DNA of 64,000 nt. Origin: Alcaligenaceae bacterium (GTDB taxonomy: Bacteria > Pseudomonadota > Gammaproteobacteria > Burkholderiales > Burkholderiaceae_B). Position 1 is the first letter of the stretch; each line of letters starts with the position of its first letter. Below are positions 56,102 to 64,000 of this stretch, piece after piece. The stretch covers positions 1-64,000 of the forward strand of contig JACCES010000009.1 in the NCBI GenBank assembly GCA_013416455.1, in the 5' to 3' direction. The translations under genes and the position numbers were made by a program. The notes beneath the pieces were generated by a model, which had not been told where the DNA came from, made no database searches, and worked only from the letters and a program-made list of their open reading frames with translations.

Positions 56102-57055
56102 ATGGAAACACAACTCGAAGCTTTGCGCCGCCACACCACGGTAGTGGCGGATACCGGCGACATCGAAGCCATCCGGCAGTATCGCCCCACCGACGCAACG
56201 ACCAACCCGACGCTCATCCTCAAGGCAGTCCAGAAAGATGAATATAGTTACATATTGGAACAAATAATTACAGACCATCCTCGGGCGGACGTCACGGAAA
56301 AGACCAATCGCCTGCTCGTGGCCTTCGGGCGCGAAATCCTGGACATCATTCCCGGCCGTGTCTCCACCGAAGTCGACGCCCGCCTCTCCTTCGATGTGAA
56401 CGGCAGCATAGACCGCGCCCAGGAACTGATCGCCCTTTACGAGCAGGCCGGCGTGCCGCGCGAGCGGGTGCTGATCAAGCTGGCATCCACCTGGGAAGGC
56501 ATCCAGGCGGCGCGGCAGCTGCAATCCGAAGGCATACGCTGCAACATGACCCTGCTGTTTTCGCTACCGCAGGCGGTGGCCTGCGCGCAGGCCCGGGCCC
56601 AGCTCATTTCGCCCTTCGTCGGGCGCATCTACGACTGGTACAAGAAGGCCGCCGGCGCCGACTGGGACGAAGCCGCCAATGCCGGCGCCAACGACCCCGG
56701 GGTACGCTCGGTGCGGCGCATTTACGACTACTACAAGGCGCACGGCATCCCCACCGAAATCATGGGCGCCAGCTTCCGCAACATCGGCCAGATCCGGGCG
56801 CTCGCGGGCTGCGATCTGCTCACCATCAGCCCCGAGCTGCTGAACGAGCTCAGCCAGAGCACCGAACCGCTCGAACGCCAGCTCGACCCGGAAGCCGCGA
56901 AGCGGAATCCCCCTGAACGGGAAGCCAGCGACGAAGTCGCATTCCGCACGGGCCTCAACGACGATGCCATGGCCACCGAAAAGCTGGCCGAAGGCATACG
57001 CGCGTTCTCGGCGGACGCCATCAAGCTCGACGCCCTGCTCGTGAAAGCCGCCTGA
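56102..57055 (+). CDS. tal: Transaldolase
   Basis: 317 residues from ATG 56102, with CAGGA upstream; in-frame sequence before it is not conserved. [18 protein letters not shown] near the start is the family motif, and the Schiff-base Lys lies in [36 protein letters not shown] and [11 protein letters not shown] are also typical. It moves a three-carbon dihydroxyacetone unit in the pentose phosphate pathway. It is divergent from carA. Confidence 0.95.
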   Translation: METQLEALRRHTTVVADTGDIEAIRQYRPTDATTNPTLILKAVQKDEYSYILEQIITDHPRADVTEKTNRLLVAFGREILDIIPGRVSTEVDARLSFDVNGSIDRAQELIALYEQAGVPRERVLIKLASTWEGIQAARQLQSEGIRCNMTLLFSLPQAVACAQARAQLISPFVGRIYDWYKKAAGADWDEAANAGANDPGVRSVRRIYDYYKAHGIPTEIMGASFRNIGQIRALAGCDLLTISPELLNELSQSTEPLERQLDPEAAKRNPPEREASDEVAFRTGLNDDAMATEKLAEGIRAFSADAIKLDALLVKAA

Positions 57056-57135
57056 TGCCCGCGGGCGGGCGGGCGCGCCGGCCATGCCGGCCAGGGCCTG
57101 CTCACGCCCAAAGCCGCCTTGGGCCGGCCCCAGGC

Positions 57136-57834
57136 TCACAGCCCCAGGTAGACCTCCTGGATGCGCGGGTTGCTGCGCAGTTCCTCGCCGGTGCCGCTCA
57201 GCAGGATCCTGCCGCTTTCGACCACGTATCCGCGGTCGCAGATGCTCAGGGCGTGCTGCACGTGCTGTTCCACCAGCACGATCGTGATGCTCTGCTTGAT
57301 GTCTTCGATCCGCTTGAATATCTCGGTCGTGAGTATCGGGGAAATGCCCAGCGAAGGTTCATCCAGCAGCAGCAGCCGGGGCCTGGCCATCAGGCCCCGC
57401 CCGATGGCCAGCATCTGCTGTTCGCCCCCCGACAGGCTGCCCGCGAGATTGCCCAGGCGGTTCTTGAGGCTGGGGAAGGTATCCAGCACATACGCCAGCG
57501 TTTCTTCGCGGTGGGGCTTGGCGCGCTTGTTGTAGCTGCCGACGACCAGATTTTCCGTGACGGTCATTTCCGGGAAGACCTGCCGGCCTTCGGGCACGTA
57601 GGAAATGCCGAGTTCCGCCATCCTGTGCCCCGGGGTATCTGAAATATCCTGGCCATCGAAACGGACACTGCCCCGCTTGTCGATCAGGCCGACCACCGAC
57701 TTGAGTATGGTGGTCTTGCCCGCCCCGTTGGCGCCGACGATGGTCAGGATCTCGCCCTGCCTGACGTCGAAGGATACGTCCCAGACCGCCTGCACCTTGC
57801 CGTAGAAGCTGTTCAGGTCAGCGACTTGCAACAT
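57136..57834 (-). CDS. livF: Branched-chain amino acid ABC transporter ATP-binding protein LivF
   Basis: 232 residues. Walker A GANGAGKTT, signature LSGGEQQMLAIGRGLM, Walker B LLLDEPSLGISP. YVPEGRQVFPEMTVTENL is characteristic of LivF. One of the two ATPases of the Liv system in the cytoplasm. The start overlaps the livG stop by 17 nt. It is last in livKHMGF. Confidence 0.93.
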   Translation of the reverse strand: MLQVADLNSFYGKVQAVWDVSFDVRQGEILTIVGANGAGKTTILKSVVGLIDKRGSVRFDGQDISDTPGHRMAELGISYVPEGRQVFPEMTVTENLVVGSYNKRAKPHREETLAYVLDTFPSLKNRLGNLAGSLSGGEQQMLAIGRGLMARPRLLLLDEPSLGISPILTTEIFKRIEDIKQSITIVLVEQHVQHALSICDRGYVVESGRILLSGTGEELRSNPRIQEVYLGL

Positions 57835-58546
57835 ACCCGTCTCCCAAATACGCCTTGATGACGCGCTCGTCGTTCATGACCGCCGCGGGTTCCCCGGTGC
57901 AGATGACCTCGCCGTTCTGAAGCACCACGATGGAGCTGGATACCGCGGTGACCGCTTTCATGATGTGCTCGATCAGCACGATGGACACCCCCTGGGCGTT
58001 GATGTCGCGTATCAGTTCGATGGCCTGGTCGACTTCGGGAGGCGTCAGCCCCCCCATGGGCTCGTCCATCAGCAGGAGTTCGGGCTCCGTCGCCAGGGCG
58101 CGCGCCACTTCCAGCCGTTTCAGATTGCCGATGGACAACAGCCCCGCCTGGCGGTGTTCCAGGGCATCGAGGCGGGTACGCAGCATCACCGCCCGGGCCT
58201 TGCCGCGGGCTTCCGTGATGTTCCGGCTTTTCGACAGGCAGGCCACCATGAGATTGTCGAACACCGTGAGATTGGCCAGCGGCTTGACCACCTGGAAGGT
58301 GCGGGCCATGCCATGCGCATTCAGGTCGTACGGCTTGCGGCCCGTCACGTCTTTCCCGTTGAACATGACGGCGCCCTCGGTGGGCGGCGTAGCGCCCGCG
58401 ATCATGTTGAAGCAGGTCGTCTTGCCGGCCCCGTTGGGGCCGATCAGTGCCAGGATCTCGCCCCGCTTCACCTTGAACGACACACCGTTGACGGCGGCCA
58501 GGCCGCCATATCTTTTGACGAGCTTGTCCACTTCCAGTATGTACAT
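57818..58546 (-). CDS. livG: Branched-chain amino acid ABC transporter ATP-binding protein LivG
   Basis: 242 residues. Walker A GPNGAGKTT, NMIAGATPPTEG, the LivG-type ARTFQVVKPLANLTVFDNLM and Walker B LLLMDEPMGGL. The ABC signature is poorly conserved: ILSIGNLKRLEVARALATEP replaces the usual LSxGxQ-type sequence (here LLSIGNLKR). It is 4 nt downstream of livM. Confidence 0.92.
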   Translation of the reverse strand: MYILEVDKLVKRYGGLAAVNGVSFKVKRGEILALIGPNGAGKTTCFNMIAGATPPTEGAVMFNGKDVTGRKPYDLNAHGMARTFQVVKPLANLTVFDNLMVACLSKSRNITEARGKARAVMLRTRLDALEHRQAGLLSIGNLKRLEVARALATEPELLLMDEPMGGLTPPEVDQAIELIRDINAQGVSIVLIEHIMKAVTAVSSSIVVLQNGEVICTGEPAAVMNDERVIKAYLGDGYVASR

Positions 58547-58550
58547 GGCT

Positions 58551-59510
58551 TCAGCCCCTCCTTCCGGCGAACGCGCGGATCTTCTTCATGCCTTCGACGA
58601 GGCCGCCGGGCAGATACACGATGACCAGCATGATCAGCAGCCCGTAGACGATGAGATAAAGCGATGAATAGGCCTGGAGAAAGGAAATGCCCTTGAGATA
58701 TTCCTGGAGCGAGATCAGTATGGCCGAACCCAGGATGGGCCCCGCGATCGTGCCCATGCCGCCGATGACGGTCACGAAGATCATTTCGGCCGACATGTGC
58801 ACCGCGAAGGTCATCTCGGGATCGATGAATTTGTTGTACAGGCCGTAGAAGCCGCCGGCCACGCCCGCCAGGAAGGCGCTGACGAACAAGGCCTTGCTTT
58901 TGACGATGGTGGAGTTCAGGCCCATGGCTTCGGCGGATTCCTGGTCTTCGCGGATCGCGATGAAGCTGTAGCCGGTCTTGGTGCGGGTGAGGTAGTAGCA
59001 GAACAGGCAGACGACGGCCGCGAGGAACACCGCGAGATAGAAATACTCGGCCTTCGAGAAAACCTGCATGCCGAGAAAGGTGGGCCGCTTGGCCAGCAGG
59101 ATGCCTTCCCCGCCGTTGGTCAGGCCCTTCCAGTTGCGCGCCACGATGTGGATGATCTCGGCGAACGCCAGCGTGCCCAGGGCGAAGTAAGGCCCCTTGA
59201 GCCTGAAGATCAGGAAGCCGACGATCAGCGACACCAGGCCGGCCAGCAGGCCGCCCAGCAGCAGGGTGACGGCCATGTCGAGATTCATCGAATTGACCAT
59301 CAGCATGGATGTATAGGCGCCGATGCCCAAAAACATGGCATGCCCGAACGAGATCTGGCCCGTGAAGCCGCCCAGCAGATTCCACGACTGCCCGAACATG
59401 ATCCAGATGAGCACGGTGATGGCGATGGAATAAATATGGATGTCGGCGACCAGCGGCACGAGCACCGCCACCAGCGCGGCCACGAGCACGGTAAGAATCA
59501 AAGGCTTCAT
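58551..59510 (-). CDS. livM: Branched-chain amino acid ABC transporter permease LivM
   Basis: 319 residues, about ten membrane helices. SWNLLGGFTGQISFGHAMFL and AIREDQESAEAMGLN, with the EAA-type loop, are the LivM signatures. It forms the inner-membrane channel with LivH, 3 nt downstream of it. The substrate is a branched-chain amino acid or related amide; specificity is set by the binding protein. Confidence 0.93.
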   Translation of the reverse strand: MKPLILTVLVAALVAVLVPLVADIHIYSIAITVLIWIMFGQSWNLLGGFTGQISFGHAMFLGIGAYTSMLMVNSMNLDMAVTLLLGGLLAGLVSLIVGFLIFRLKGPYFALGTLAFAEIIHIVARNWKGLTNGGEGILLAKRPTFLGMQVFSKAEYFYLAVFLAAVVCLFCYYLTRTKTGYSFIAIREDQESAEAMGLNSTIVKSKALFVSAFLAGVAGGFYGLYNKFIDPEMTFAVHMSAEMIFVTVIGGMGTIAGPILGSAILISLQEYLKGISFLQAYSSLYLIVYGLLIMLVIVYLPGGLVEGMKKIRAFAGRRG

Positions 59511-59513
59511 GTG

Positions 59514-60389
59514 TCAGGCCCCCTTCCCGAACAGGCCCTGCGGCCGGTAGAGCAGGACGATCAGGAAGATCACCAGGCCGAATACGTCGCGATAGGCCGT
59601 GCCCCCGGCGATGTATGTGGCCCCGAAACTTTCCACCACGCCCAGGACCAGCCCGCCCAGCGCGGCGCCCGGAATGCTGCCCATGCCGCCCAGCACCACG
59701 ATGACGAAGGCCTTGACCAGGAACAGCGCGCCGATGCTGGCGTAGATGGGGTAGGTCGTGGACAGCACGCTGCCGGCCACCCCTGCGAAGACCGCCCCCA
59801 GGCCGAAGGTGACGCCCGAAATGACGGACACGTTGACGCCGACGATCTGGGCGGCCAGCGGCTGCTGGGCCGCCGCCCGCATGGCCAGGCCGGTATCCGT
59901 CTTCTTGAGAAAGAGGCTCAGCAGGAAGATGAGCAGGCCTGTCAGCAGGAAGCCCGTCAGCAGCGGAGCGTTGAAAGTCACGCCGAACAGGTTCCAGATC
60001 CGGTGCTGCCAGTAAAGCCCTTCACCGGTCAGACGAGAGAAGTTCGGCCCCAGGAAGGCCGGCAGCGCGGCGACGTTCACCAGAAGGATGCTGGCGCCGG
60101 CGGTAAGCAGCAGCGTATTCACCTCGCCGCCCTTCTGGGCCTTGCTGACGAACAGCCGGTACAGGAAGTAGCCGATCAGATAGCATACCGGCGCGGTGAT
60201 CAGGATGCTGACGAAAGGGTCCAGCCCCATTCTGCCGAACAGAAAATAGCTCGTGAACATGCCTATCATCACGAACTCGCCGTGCGCCATGTTGATCACG
60301 CGCATGACCCCGAAGATCAAAGTCAGGCCCAGAGCGATGATGGCGTATACCCCGCCGATCATGAGACCGTCGAAAAGCGTCTGTATCAT
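59514..60389 (-). CDS. livH: Branched-chain amino acid ABC transporter permease LivH
   Basis: 291 residues from ATG 60389. IGGVYAIIALGLTLIFGVMR and INMAHGEFVMIGM near the N-terminus and AIVLGGMGSIPGAALGG-like sequence (VVLGGMGSIPGAALGGLV) near the end mark LivH. About eight membrane helices. It follows livK after 169 nt containing an attenuator-like hairpin. Confidence 0.93.
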   Translation of the reverse strand: MIQTLFDGLMIGGVYAIIALGLTLIFGVMRVINMAHGEFVMIGMFTSYFLFGRMGLDPFVSILITAPVCYLIGYFLYRLFVSKAQKGGEVNTLLLTAGASILLVNVAALPAFLGPNFSRLTGEGLYWQHRIWNLFGVTFNAPLLTGFLLTGLLIFLLSLFLKKTDTGLAMRAAAQQPLAAQIVGVNVSVISGVTFGLGAVFAGVAGSVLSTTYPIYASIGALFLVKAFVIVVLGGMGSIPGAALGGLVLGVVESFGATYIAGGTAYRDVFGLVIFLIVLLYRPQGLFGKGA

Positions 60390-60466
60390 TCCAACTCCCG
60401 TAGACTGCCGTCGGCAAAAACGGCCTCGCGCGACGCCCTTGGGCCCGCCGCCCACCGCCGGGCGGC

Positions 60467-60517
60467 AAAAAAAAAGCGCGAGGCGCATGGAACCGGCGCG
60501 GGATCAAGAGCCCGCGC
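60467..60517 (-). terminator. Attenuator-like hairpin between livK and livH
   Basis: On the minus strand GCGCGGG-CTCTTGAT-CCCGCGC (60517-60496) is followed by GCGC-CTC-GCGC and nine T (60475-60467). It can end part of the transcripts after livK, giving excess binding protein over permease. Confidence 0.7.
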
Positions 60518-60558
60518 CGCCCGGATGCCCGGCCATTCGGCATGGCCGGAGCCGGCGA

Positions 60559-61740
60559 TTACTTCCAGCCTCCGAACTTCACCAGTTCACGCTGGGCCTG
60601 GTCCTTGGGATACACCGTGTACATCTTGCCGCCTATCCATTGCGACAGATCGGTCTTGGCACGGTTCTGATTGGTATAGCCATCGAAGTCTTCGAACTTT
60701 ACCTGCCCGAATATCGTCATGATGTCGGTTTCGGCGAGTGCCGCGCGCACGCCTTCGCGGGTGAGCGGATCGGCCCGCTTCAGGACGTCGGCCAGCACGT
60801 AGATGGCGGAATAGCCTTCGATTTCGTGTTCGCCCGGCTCATGGCCGAAGGCCTTGGTGAATTTATCAAAGAACTGATGGAATTTTTCCTGGCTGCGGTC
60901 CCCATGCCAAGGGCCGGCCGTCAGGACGGTTTCAGTGAGAGCGCCCCCCTGCTTGGCAAAACCCATGATCGAATGGCCCCCGCCCGTTCCGATGAAAAGT
61001 TCGGGCGCCAGGCCGGCTTCCTGGGCGGCCTTGATGAGCTGGGTGGCGTCGTTGTCGTCGCCGGCGCTCATTATCACGATCTGGGGATCAGACGCCTTGG
61101 CCTGGATCATGATGGGCTTGAAATCGAGCTGGCCCCCGGCATACTTGATGACCTTGTAGTCGATGCCGGTTTCCTTCATGTAGTCTTTCAGGCCGTATTC
61201 GTAGATGGCTTCGCCGTAGGCGTTGTCGACGTTGATATGCACGATGGAGCGCGGCTTGTTGTCATTGAAGTATTCCTTCAATGTGTTGGGGTACATGCCG
61301 GCGGTGGGGTTCAGGCGGAAGACATATTCGTAGCCCGAACGGGTGGCCAGATCGCTGGAGCCATGGTCGATGAGATACGGCACCTTGTTTTCTTCGGCCA
61401 CCTGCGCCTCGACCAGCGTCACCCCCGAGGAGCGGCCACCCGTCAGCACCAGGATTTCAGGGTCGGAGATCAGCTTTTCAGTGGCGATCTTGCCGATCGG
61501 GGGCCTTTCTTGTGAATCTTCGATCACCAGAACCAGTTTCTTTCCGTTCACGCCGCCGGCCGCGTTGATTTCCTCGATGGCCATGCCGTAGGCCTGCTGG
61601 AACTTTTCACCGAATACCGCGGCGGTACCCGTCATGGGCAGAACGGCCCCGATCTTCAGCGTATCGGCCGCAGCGGGAAAGCCGCAGGCCAGGGCCGCCG
61701 CCGACAACACCATGGTTAGAGTCTTGTGCTTCAACAACAT
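60559..61740 (-). CDS. livK: Branched-chain amino acid ABC transporter substrate-binding protein
   Basis: 393 residues from ATG 61740, with AAGGAGGA upstream. Signal peptide to about residue 25 (ALACGFPAAA). LKIGAVLPMTGTAAVFGEKF starts the mature domain, with AINAAGGVNGKKLVLVIEDS-type sequence and LIDHGSSDL. It has the type I periplasmic fold of amino-acid or amide binding proteins. Exact ligand unknown; leucine-type amino acid, urea or short amide are possible. Confidence 0.88.
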   Translation of the reverse strand: MLLKHKTLTMVLSAAALACGFPAAADTLKIGAVLPMTGTAAVFGEKFQQAYGMAIEEINAAGGVNGKKLVLVIEDSQERPPIGKIATEKLISDPEILVLTGGRSSGVTLVEAQVAEENKVPYLIDHGSSDLATRSGYEYVFRLNPTAGMYPNTLKEYFNDNKPRSIVHINVDNAYGEAIYEYGLKDYMKETGIDYKVIKYAGGQLDFKPIMIQAKASDPQIVIMSAGDDNDATQLIKAAQEAGLAPELFIGTGGGHSIMGFAKQGGALTETVLTAGPWHGDRSQEKFHQFFDKFTKAFGHEPGEHEIEGYSAIYVLADVLKRADPLTREGVRAALAETDIMTIFGQVKFEDFDGYTNQNRAKTDLSQWIGGKMYTVYPKDQAQRELVKFGGWK

Positions 61741-61986
61741 ACCCGAATCCTCCTTGTTCATGCATGGCATGAATTTATTATCGTCAGGAAAAAACTGGAC
61801 AGTTGCGCGCCCGCCTAGCCACCGCAGAAGCGCACTGCATGCTGCTCTGTTTTCTAATGTGCCACGGGAAATGTAACGTACTGAAACGCCACCGATTCAG
61901 TATATCACCGGCATTTCTGAATATTCCATGCTTAGAATTCAGTATGCCGAAAAGAAGCCGCCGAAACGGCCAAAGCGGGGAAACCC
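61741..61986. other. Intergenic region between livK and the NitT/TauT-type permease
   Basis: A 246-nt AT-richer gap that must hold the livK promoter and the 3' end of the preceding operon. I see a short inverted pair CATGC-ATG-GCATG near 61761-61773 but no convincing promoter boxes or terminator. Confidence 0.4.
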
Positions 61987-62775
61987 CTACAGCTTTTCCG
62001 TCACGCCAGCCCTGGGCCGCCAGGCCAGCATGCGGTCTTCCACCAGGGAAACCGCCCCGTCGAGTATCAGCGCGAACATGGTAAGCACCACGATGCCGGC
62101 AAAGACGGTGTTGACGTCCAGCGTGCCCTCGGCCTGCAGGATCAGATAGCCCACGCCGCTGGCCGAGCCGAGATATTCGCCGACCACGGCGCCCACGAAG
62201 GCCAGGCCCACCGAAGTATGCAGGCTGGAAAACACCCAGCTCGTGGCCGAAGGGATATACACATGGCGCAGCAGCTGCTTGCGGTTGGCGCCGAGCATGC
62301 GGGCATTGTCGAGCAGGGTGGTGGAGACTTCTCTGACCCCCTGGTAGACGTTGAAGAACACGATGAAGAACACCAGCGTGACCGCCAGCGCCACCTTGGA
62401 CCAGATGCCCAGCCCGAACCACATGCCGAAGATGGGCGCCAGGATCACGCGCGGCATCGAGTTGGCCGCCGTGATGTAAGGGTCGAGCAGCGCGCTGGCG
62501 CCGGGCGACAGGCCCAGCCACAGGCCGAACAGCAGGCCGAAGATCGTGCCGATCACAAAGGCCAGCATGGTTTCCGTCAGCGTGATGCCCAGGTGATGAT
62601 AGATGTTGGCATCGGTCACGAACCACGCCCAGATGACCTTGGCCACCTGCAGGGGCTGGCCGAAGAAGAAAGCGAAATTGCGGTCCTGCGAGGCAATGTG
62701 CCAGGCCGAGAGCACGGCCACCAATAGCAGTACCTGCCAGAACCGGAGAACGAGTGTATTGGATTTCTTTGACAT
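61987..62775 (-). CDS. NitT/TauT-type ABC transporter permease
   Basis: 262 residues from ATG 62775; the upstream open frame is the repeat region. About six helices. GTIFGLLFGLWLGLSPGASA, MPRVILAPIFGMWFGLGIWS and the EAA loop RMLGANRKQLLRHVYIPSAT fit SsuC/TauC/ThiX-like permeases. Substrate class: nitrate, sulfonate, taurine or pyrimidine precursor. It is separated from its ATPase gene by a repeat-filled gap. Confidence 0.85.
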   Translation of the reverse strand: MSKKSNTLVLRFWQVLLLVAVLSAWHIASQDRNFAFFFGQPLQVAKVIWAWFVTDANIYHHLGITLTETMLAFVIGTIFGLLFGLWLGLSPGASALLDPYITAANSMPRVILAPIFGMWFGLGIWSKVALAVTLVFFIVFFNVYQGVREVSTTLLDNARMLGANRKQLLRHVYIPSATSWVFSSLHTSVGLAFVGAVVGEYLGSASGVGYLILQAEGTLDVNTVFAGIVVLTMFALILDGAVSLVEDRMLAWRPRAGVTEKL

Positions 62776-62824
62776 GTCAGCCTCCGCCCGGGAGCAGCCA
62801 ATGCAGGGAGCGTGAGGGTCTTGT

Positions 62825-62857
62825 GAAGAACTCCGGCCTGTCGGCCGGAGCTTCTTC
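62825..62857. repeat. Inverted repeat between ATPase and permease genes
   Basis: GAAGAA-CTCCGGCC-TGTC-GGCCGGAG-CTTCTTC is a nearly perfect hairpin of about 14 bp in the operon gap, next to copy C of the two-hairpin repeat. It probably affects mRNA stability or relative expression. Confidence 0.65.
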
Positions 62858-62921
62858 GCCACAACACGGGGGCGCCTGCGGCGCCGTATTGATTTTGCCT
62901 TGCTTAGCCTCGCCGTGAACG

Positions 62922-62993
62922 ATGAGCCCGGACACACCAGAGTCCACTGCGGACTCTGGTGTGCCTGGCGAATCGGAGCGGCCTGCATGCCGC
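62922..62993 (-). repeat. Two-hairpin dispersed repeat, copy C
   Basis: Read on the minus strand it begins with GCGGCATGCAGGCCGC (hairpin 1), spacer TCCGATTCGCCAGG, then CACACCAGAGTCC-GCAGT-GGACTCTGGTGTG and GTCCGGGCTCATC. It is collinear with copy A at 33255-33328. The loop and first stem base pairs are identical but the outer stem differs on both arms. Confidence 0.8.
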
Positions 62994-63029
62994 GACGCGG
63001 AAAGACTTGCGCTTTGGCGCGTGGTCATG

Positions 63030-63836
63030 TCAGGCCCGCTTCTGTTGTGCATAGCCCTTCAGGACTTCTTCGCGCAGAACGTCCCAGATCGCCTTGTGCA
63101 GCTCCACGAAGCGCGGCTGGCTGCGCACTTCGGCCACATCGCGCGGCCGGGGAATGTCGATCACGAACTCGCCGATGGGATGGGTGGCCGGCCCGGCCGA
63201 CAGCACGATGACCCGATCGCTCATGGCAATGGCCTCGTCCAGATCATGGGTGATGAACAGCACGGCCTTGCGCTTGGCCATCCAGAGATCCAGCACTTCG
63301 TTTTCCATCAGCTGGCGCGTCTGGATGTCCAGCGCGGAAAACGGCTCGTCCATCAGGATGATGTCCGGGTCGCGTATCAGCGTCTGGGCCAGCATGGTCC
63401 GCTTGCGCATGCCGCCGGACATCTGATGCGGATAGCGGTCTTCGAAGCCGCCCAGCCCCACCCGCCTCAGCCAGTCCATACCCTGCTGGCGCGCCTCGTT
63501 CTGGGACATGCCAGCGAATTCCAGCCCGGCCATGACGTTGGAAAGCGCATTGCGCCAGGGCATCAGTGCCTCTCCCTGGAACATGTATCCCGCGCGATGG
63601 TTGATGCCGGACAGCGGCGCGCCGAACACGCGCACACCGCCCGAAGAAGGCTGCAGCAGCCCTGCCGCCACATTGAGCAGCGTGGACTTGCCACAGCCGG
63701 TGGGCCCCACCACCGACACGAATTCACCTGGTGCGACGGCCATGGTGGCACCCTTGACCGCCGTGTAGCTGCCCTGCCCGTCGCGCGCGGCGAACGTGCA
63801 GGTGATATCTTCCAGCAGGACCGCCGCTTCAGCCAT
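63030..63836 (-). CDS. NitT/TauT-type ABC transporter ATP-binding protein
   Basis: 268 residues from ATG 63836, overlapping the binding-protein gene by 8 nt. Walker A GPTGCGKST, signature MSGGMRKRTMLAQTLI, Walker B IILMDEPFSALD and switch FITHDLDEAIAMSD. SsuB/TauB-like. It is separated from the permease by 254 nt with two hairpin repeats. Confidence 0.88.
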   Translation of the reverse strand: MAEAAVLLEDITCTFAARDGQGSYTAVKGATMAVAPGEFVSVVGPTGCGKSTLLNVAAGLLQPSSGGVRVFGAPLSGINHRAGYMFQGEALMPWRNALSNVMAGLEFAGMSQNEARQQGMDWLRRVGLGGFEDRYPHQMSGGMRKRTMLAQTLIRDPDIILMDEPFSALDIQTRQLMENEVLDLWMAKRKAVLFITHDLDEAIAMSDRVIVLSAGPATHPIGEFVIDIPRPRDVAEVRSQPRFVELHKAIWDVLREEVLKGYAQQKRA

Positions 63837-64000
63837 TGGGGTATTTCTGATTGGCCCTGGCAACGAATTCCCCGTTCCACACCTTGGACAATTCGATCTG
63901 GTCGGCGGGGAAATTGGCGATATAGGCCGCCAGGGCATCGAGGGCCGTGCGCGGGCCGTCCTCGGGCATGGAGCCATCGGGCGACAGGCCGGGTTTGTTG
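63829..64000 (-). CDS. ABC transporter substrate-binding protein, C-terminal end (cut by window edge)
   Basis: The last 56 residues of a protein whose start lies right of the window. MPEDGPRTALDALAAYIANF then PADQIELSKVWNGEFVARAN and QKYPNG-stop is the typical end of NitT/TauT-family (NMT1-like) binding proteins. Its stop overlaps the ATPase start, fixing the operon order binding protein, ATPase, permease. Ligand not deducible. Confidence 0.75.
   Translation of the reverse strand, partial: NKPGLSPDGSMPEDGPRTALDALAAYIANFPADQIELSKVWNGEFVARANQKYPNG

Noticed and set aside
62776-62988. 71-residue N-terminal extension of the NitT/TauT permease
   Set aside because: The extra sequence is the translated repeat region, Arg-rich and unrelated to the family; MSKKSN at 62775 is the natural start.

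Overview
The window comes from a high-GC betaproteobacterium, most likely Burkholderiales/Alcaligenaceae (Bordetella, Achromobacter or Pusillimonas type). I infer this from protein families and from the gene order ppx/ppk1-pstSCAB, glmM-folP-ftsH-rlmE-yhbY-greA and carAB. No database search was possible.

Positions 1-4264 are accessory DNA. They hold the end of an IS30-family element, a C-terminal scrap of an integron-type tyrosine recombinase, a small membrane/coiled-coil gene followed by a convincing attC-like site, a large gene of unknown function, a frameshifted and truncated DUF932 gene, and a 40-nt copy of the 3' end of tRNA-Pro. That tRNA copy is probably the attachment-site scar of an integrated island whose intact tRNA-Pro and integrase lie left of the window.

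Positions 4353-12213 are mostly metal homeostasis. An orphan ParD-like antitoxin is followed by a four-gene Mn/Fe uptake operon (sitABCD type). A zinc-associated group (His/Asp-rich ZnuA, a DUF1007 protein, a NicO-family transporter) sits behind a near-perfect Zur box, and a spermidine-synthase-like gene is transcribed away from it. Positions 12351-18230 form a signalling operon: a REC-degenerate GGDEF-EAL protein, a hybrid histidine kinase with two receivers and an Hpt domain, and an EAL-like/HDOD protein. Housekeeping genes follow (nucleosidase, DoxX, patatin, acetyl-CoA synthetase).

Positions 23.4-33.0 kb look like a second acquired block. IS1634- and IS1380-type transposase scraps mark its edges. 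It holds a TetR regulator divergent from a catabolic operon: TRAP transporter dctPQM, alpha-methylacyl-CoA racemase, enoyl-CoA hydratase/isomerase, acyl-CoA ligase and an AhpD-like protein. These would import an organic acid, activate it to a CoA thioester, racemise it and process it. A TumE/TumA-type toxin-antitoxin pair lies between two IS1380-like fragments.

From 33.2 kb the core resumes: the phosphate/polyphosphate locus (pstSCAB with a Pho box, ppk1, divergent ppx), olsB-like, glmM-folP, ftsH, rlmE/yhbY, greA, uraA, a histidine phosphatase, an SDR, carAB and tal, then livKHMGF and a NitT/TauT-type ABC operon cut by the right edge. A dispersed repeat made of two hairpins, with variable but self-complementary stems, occurs twice beside pstB and once in the NitT/TauT operon.
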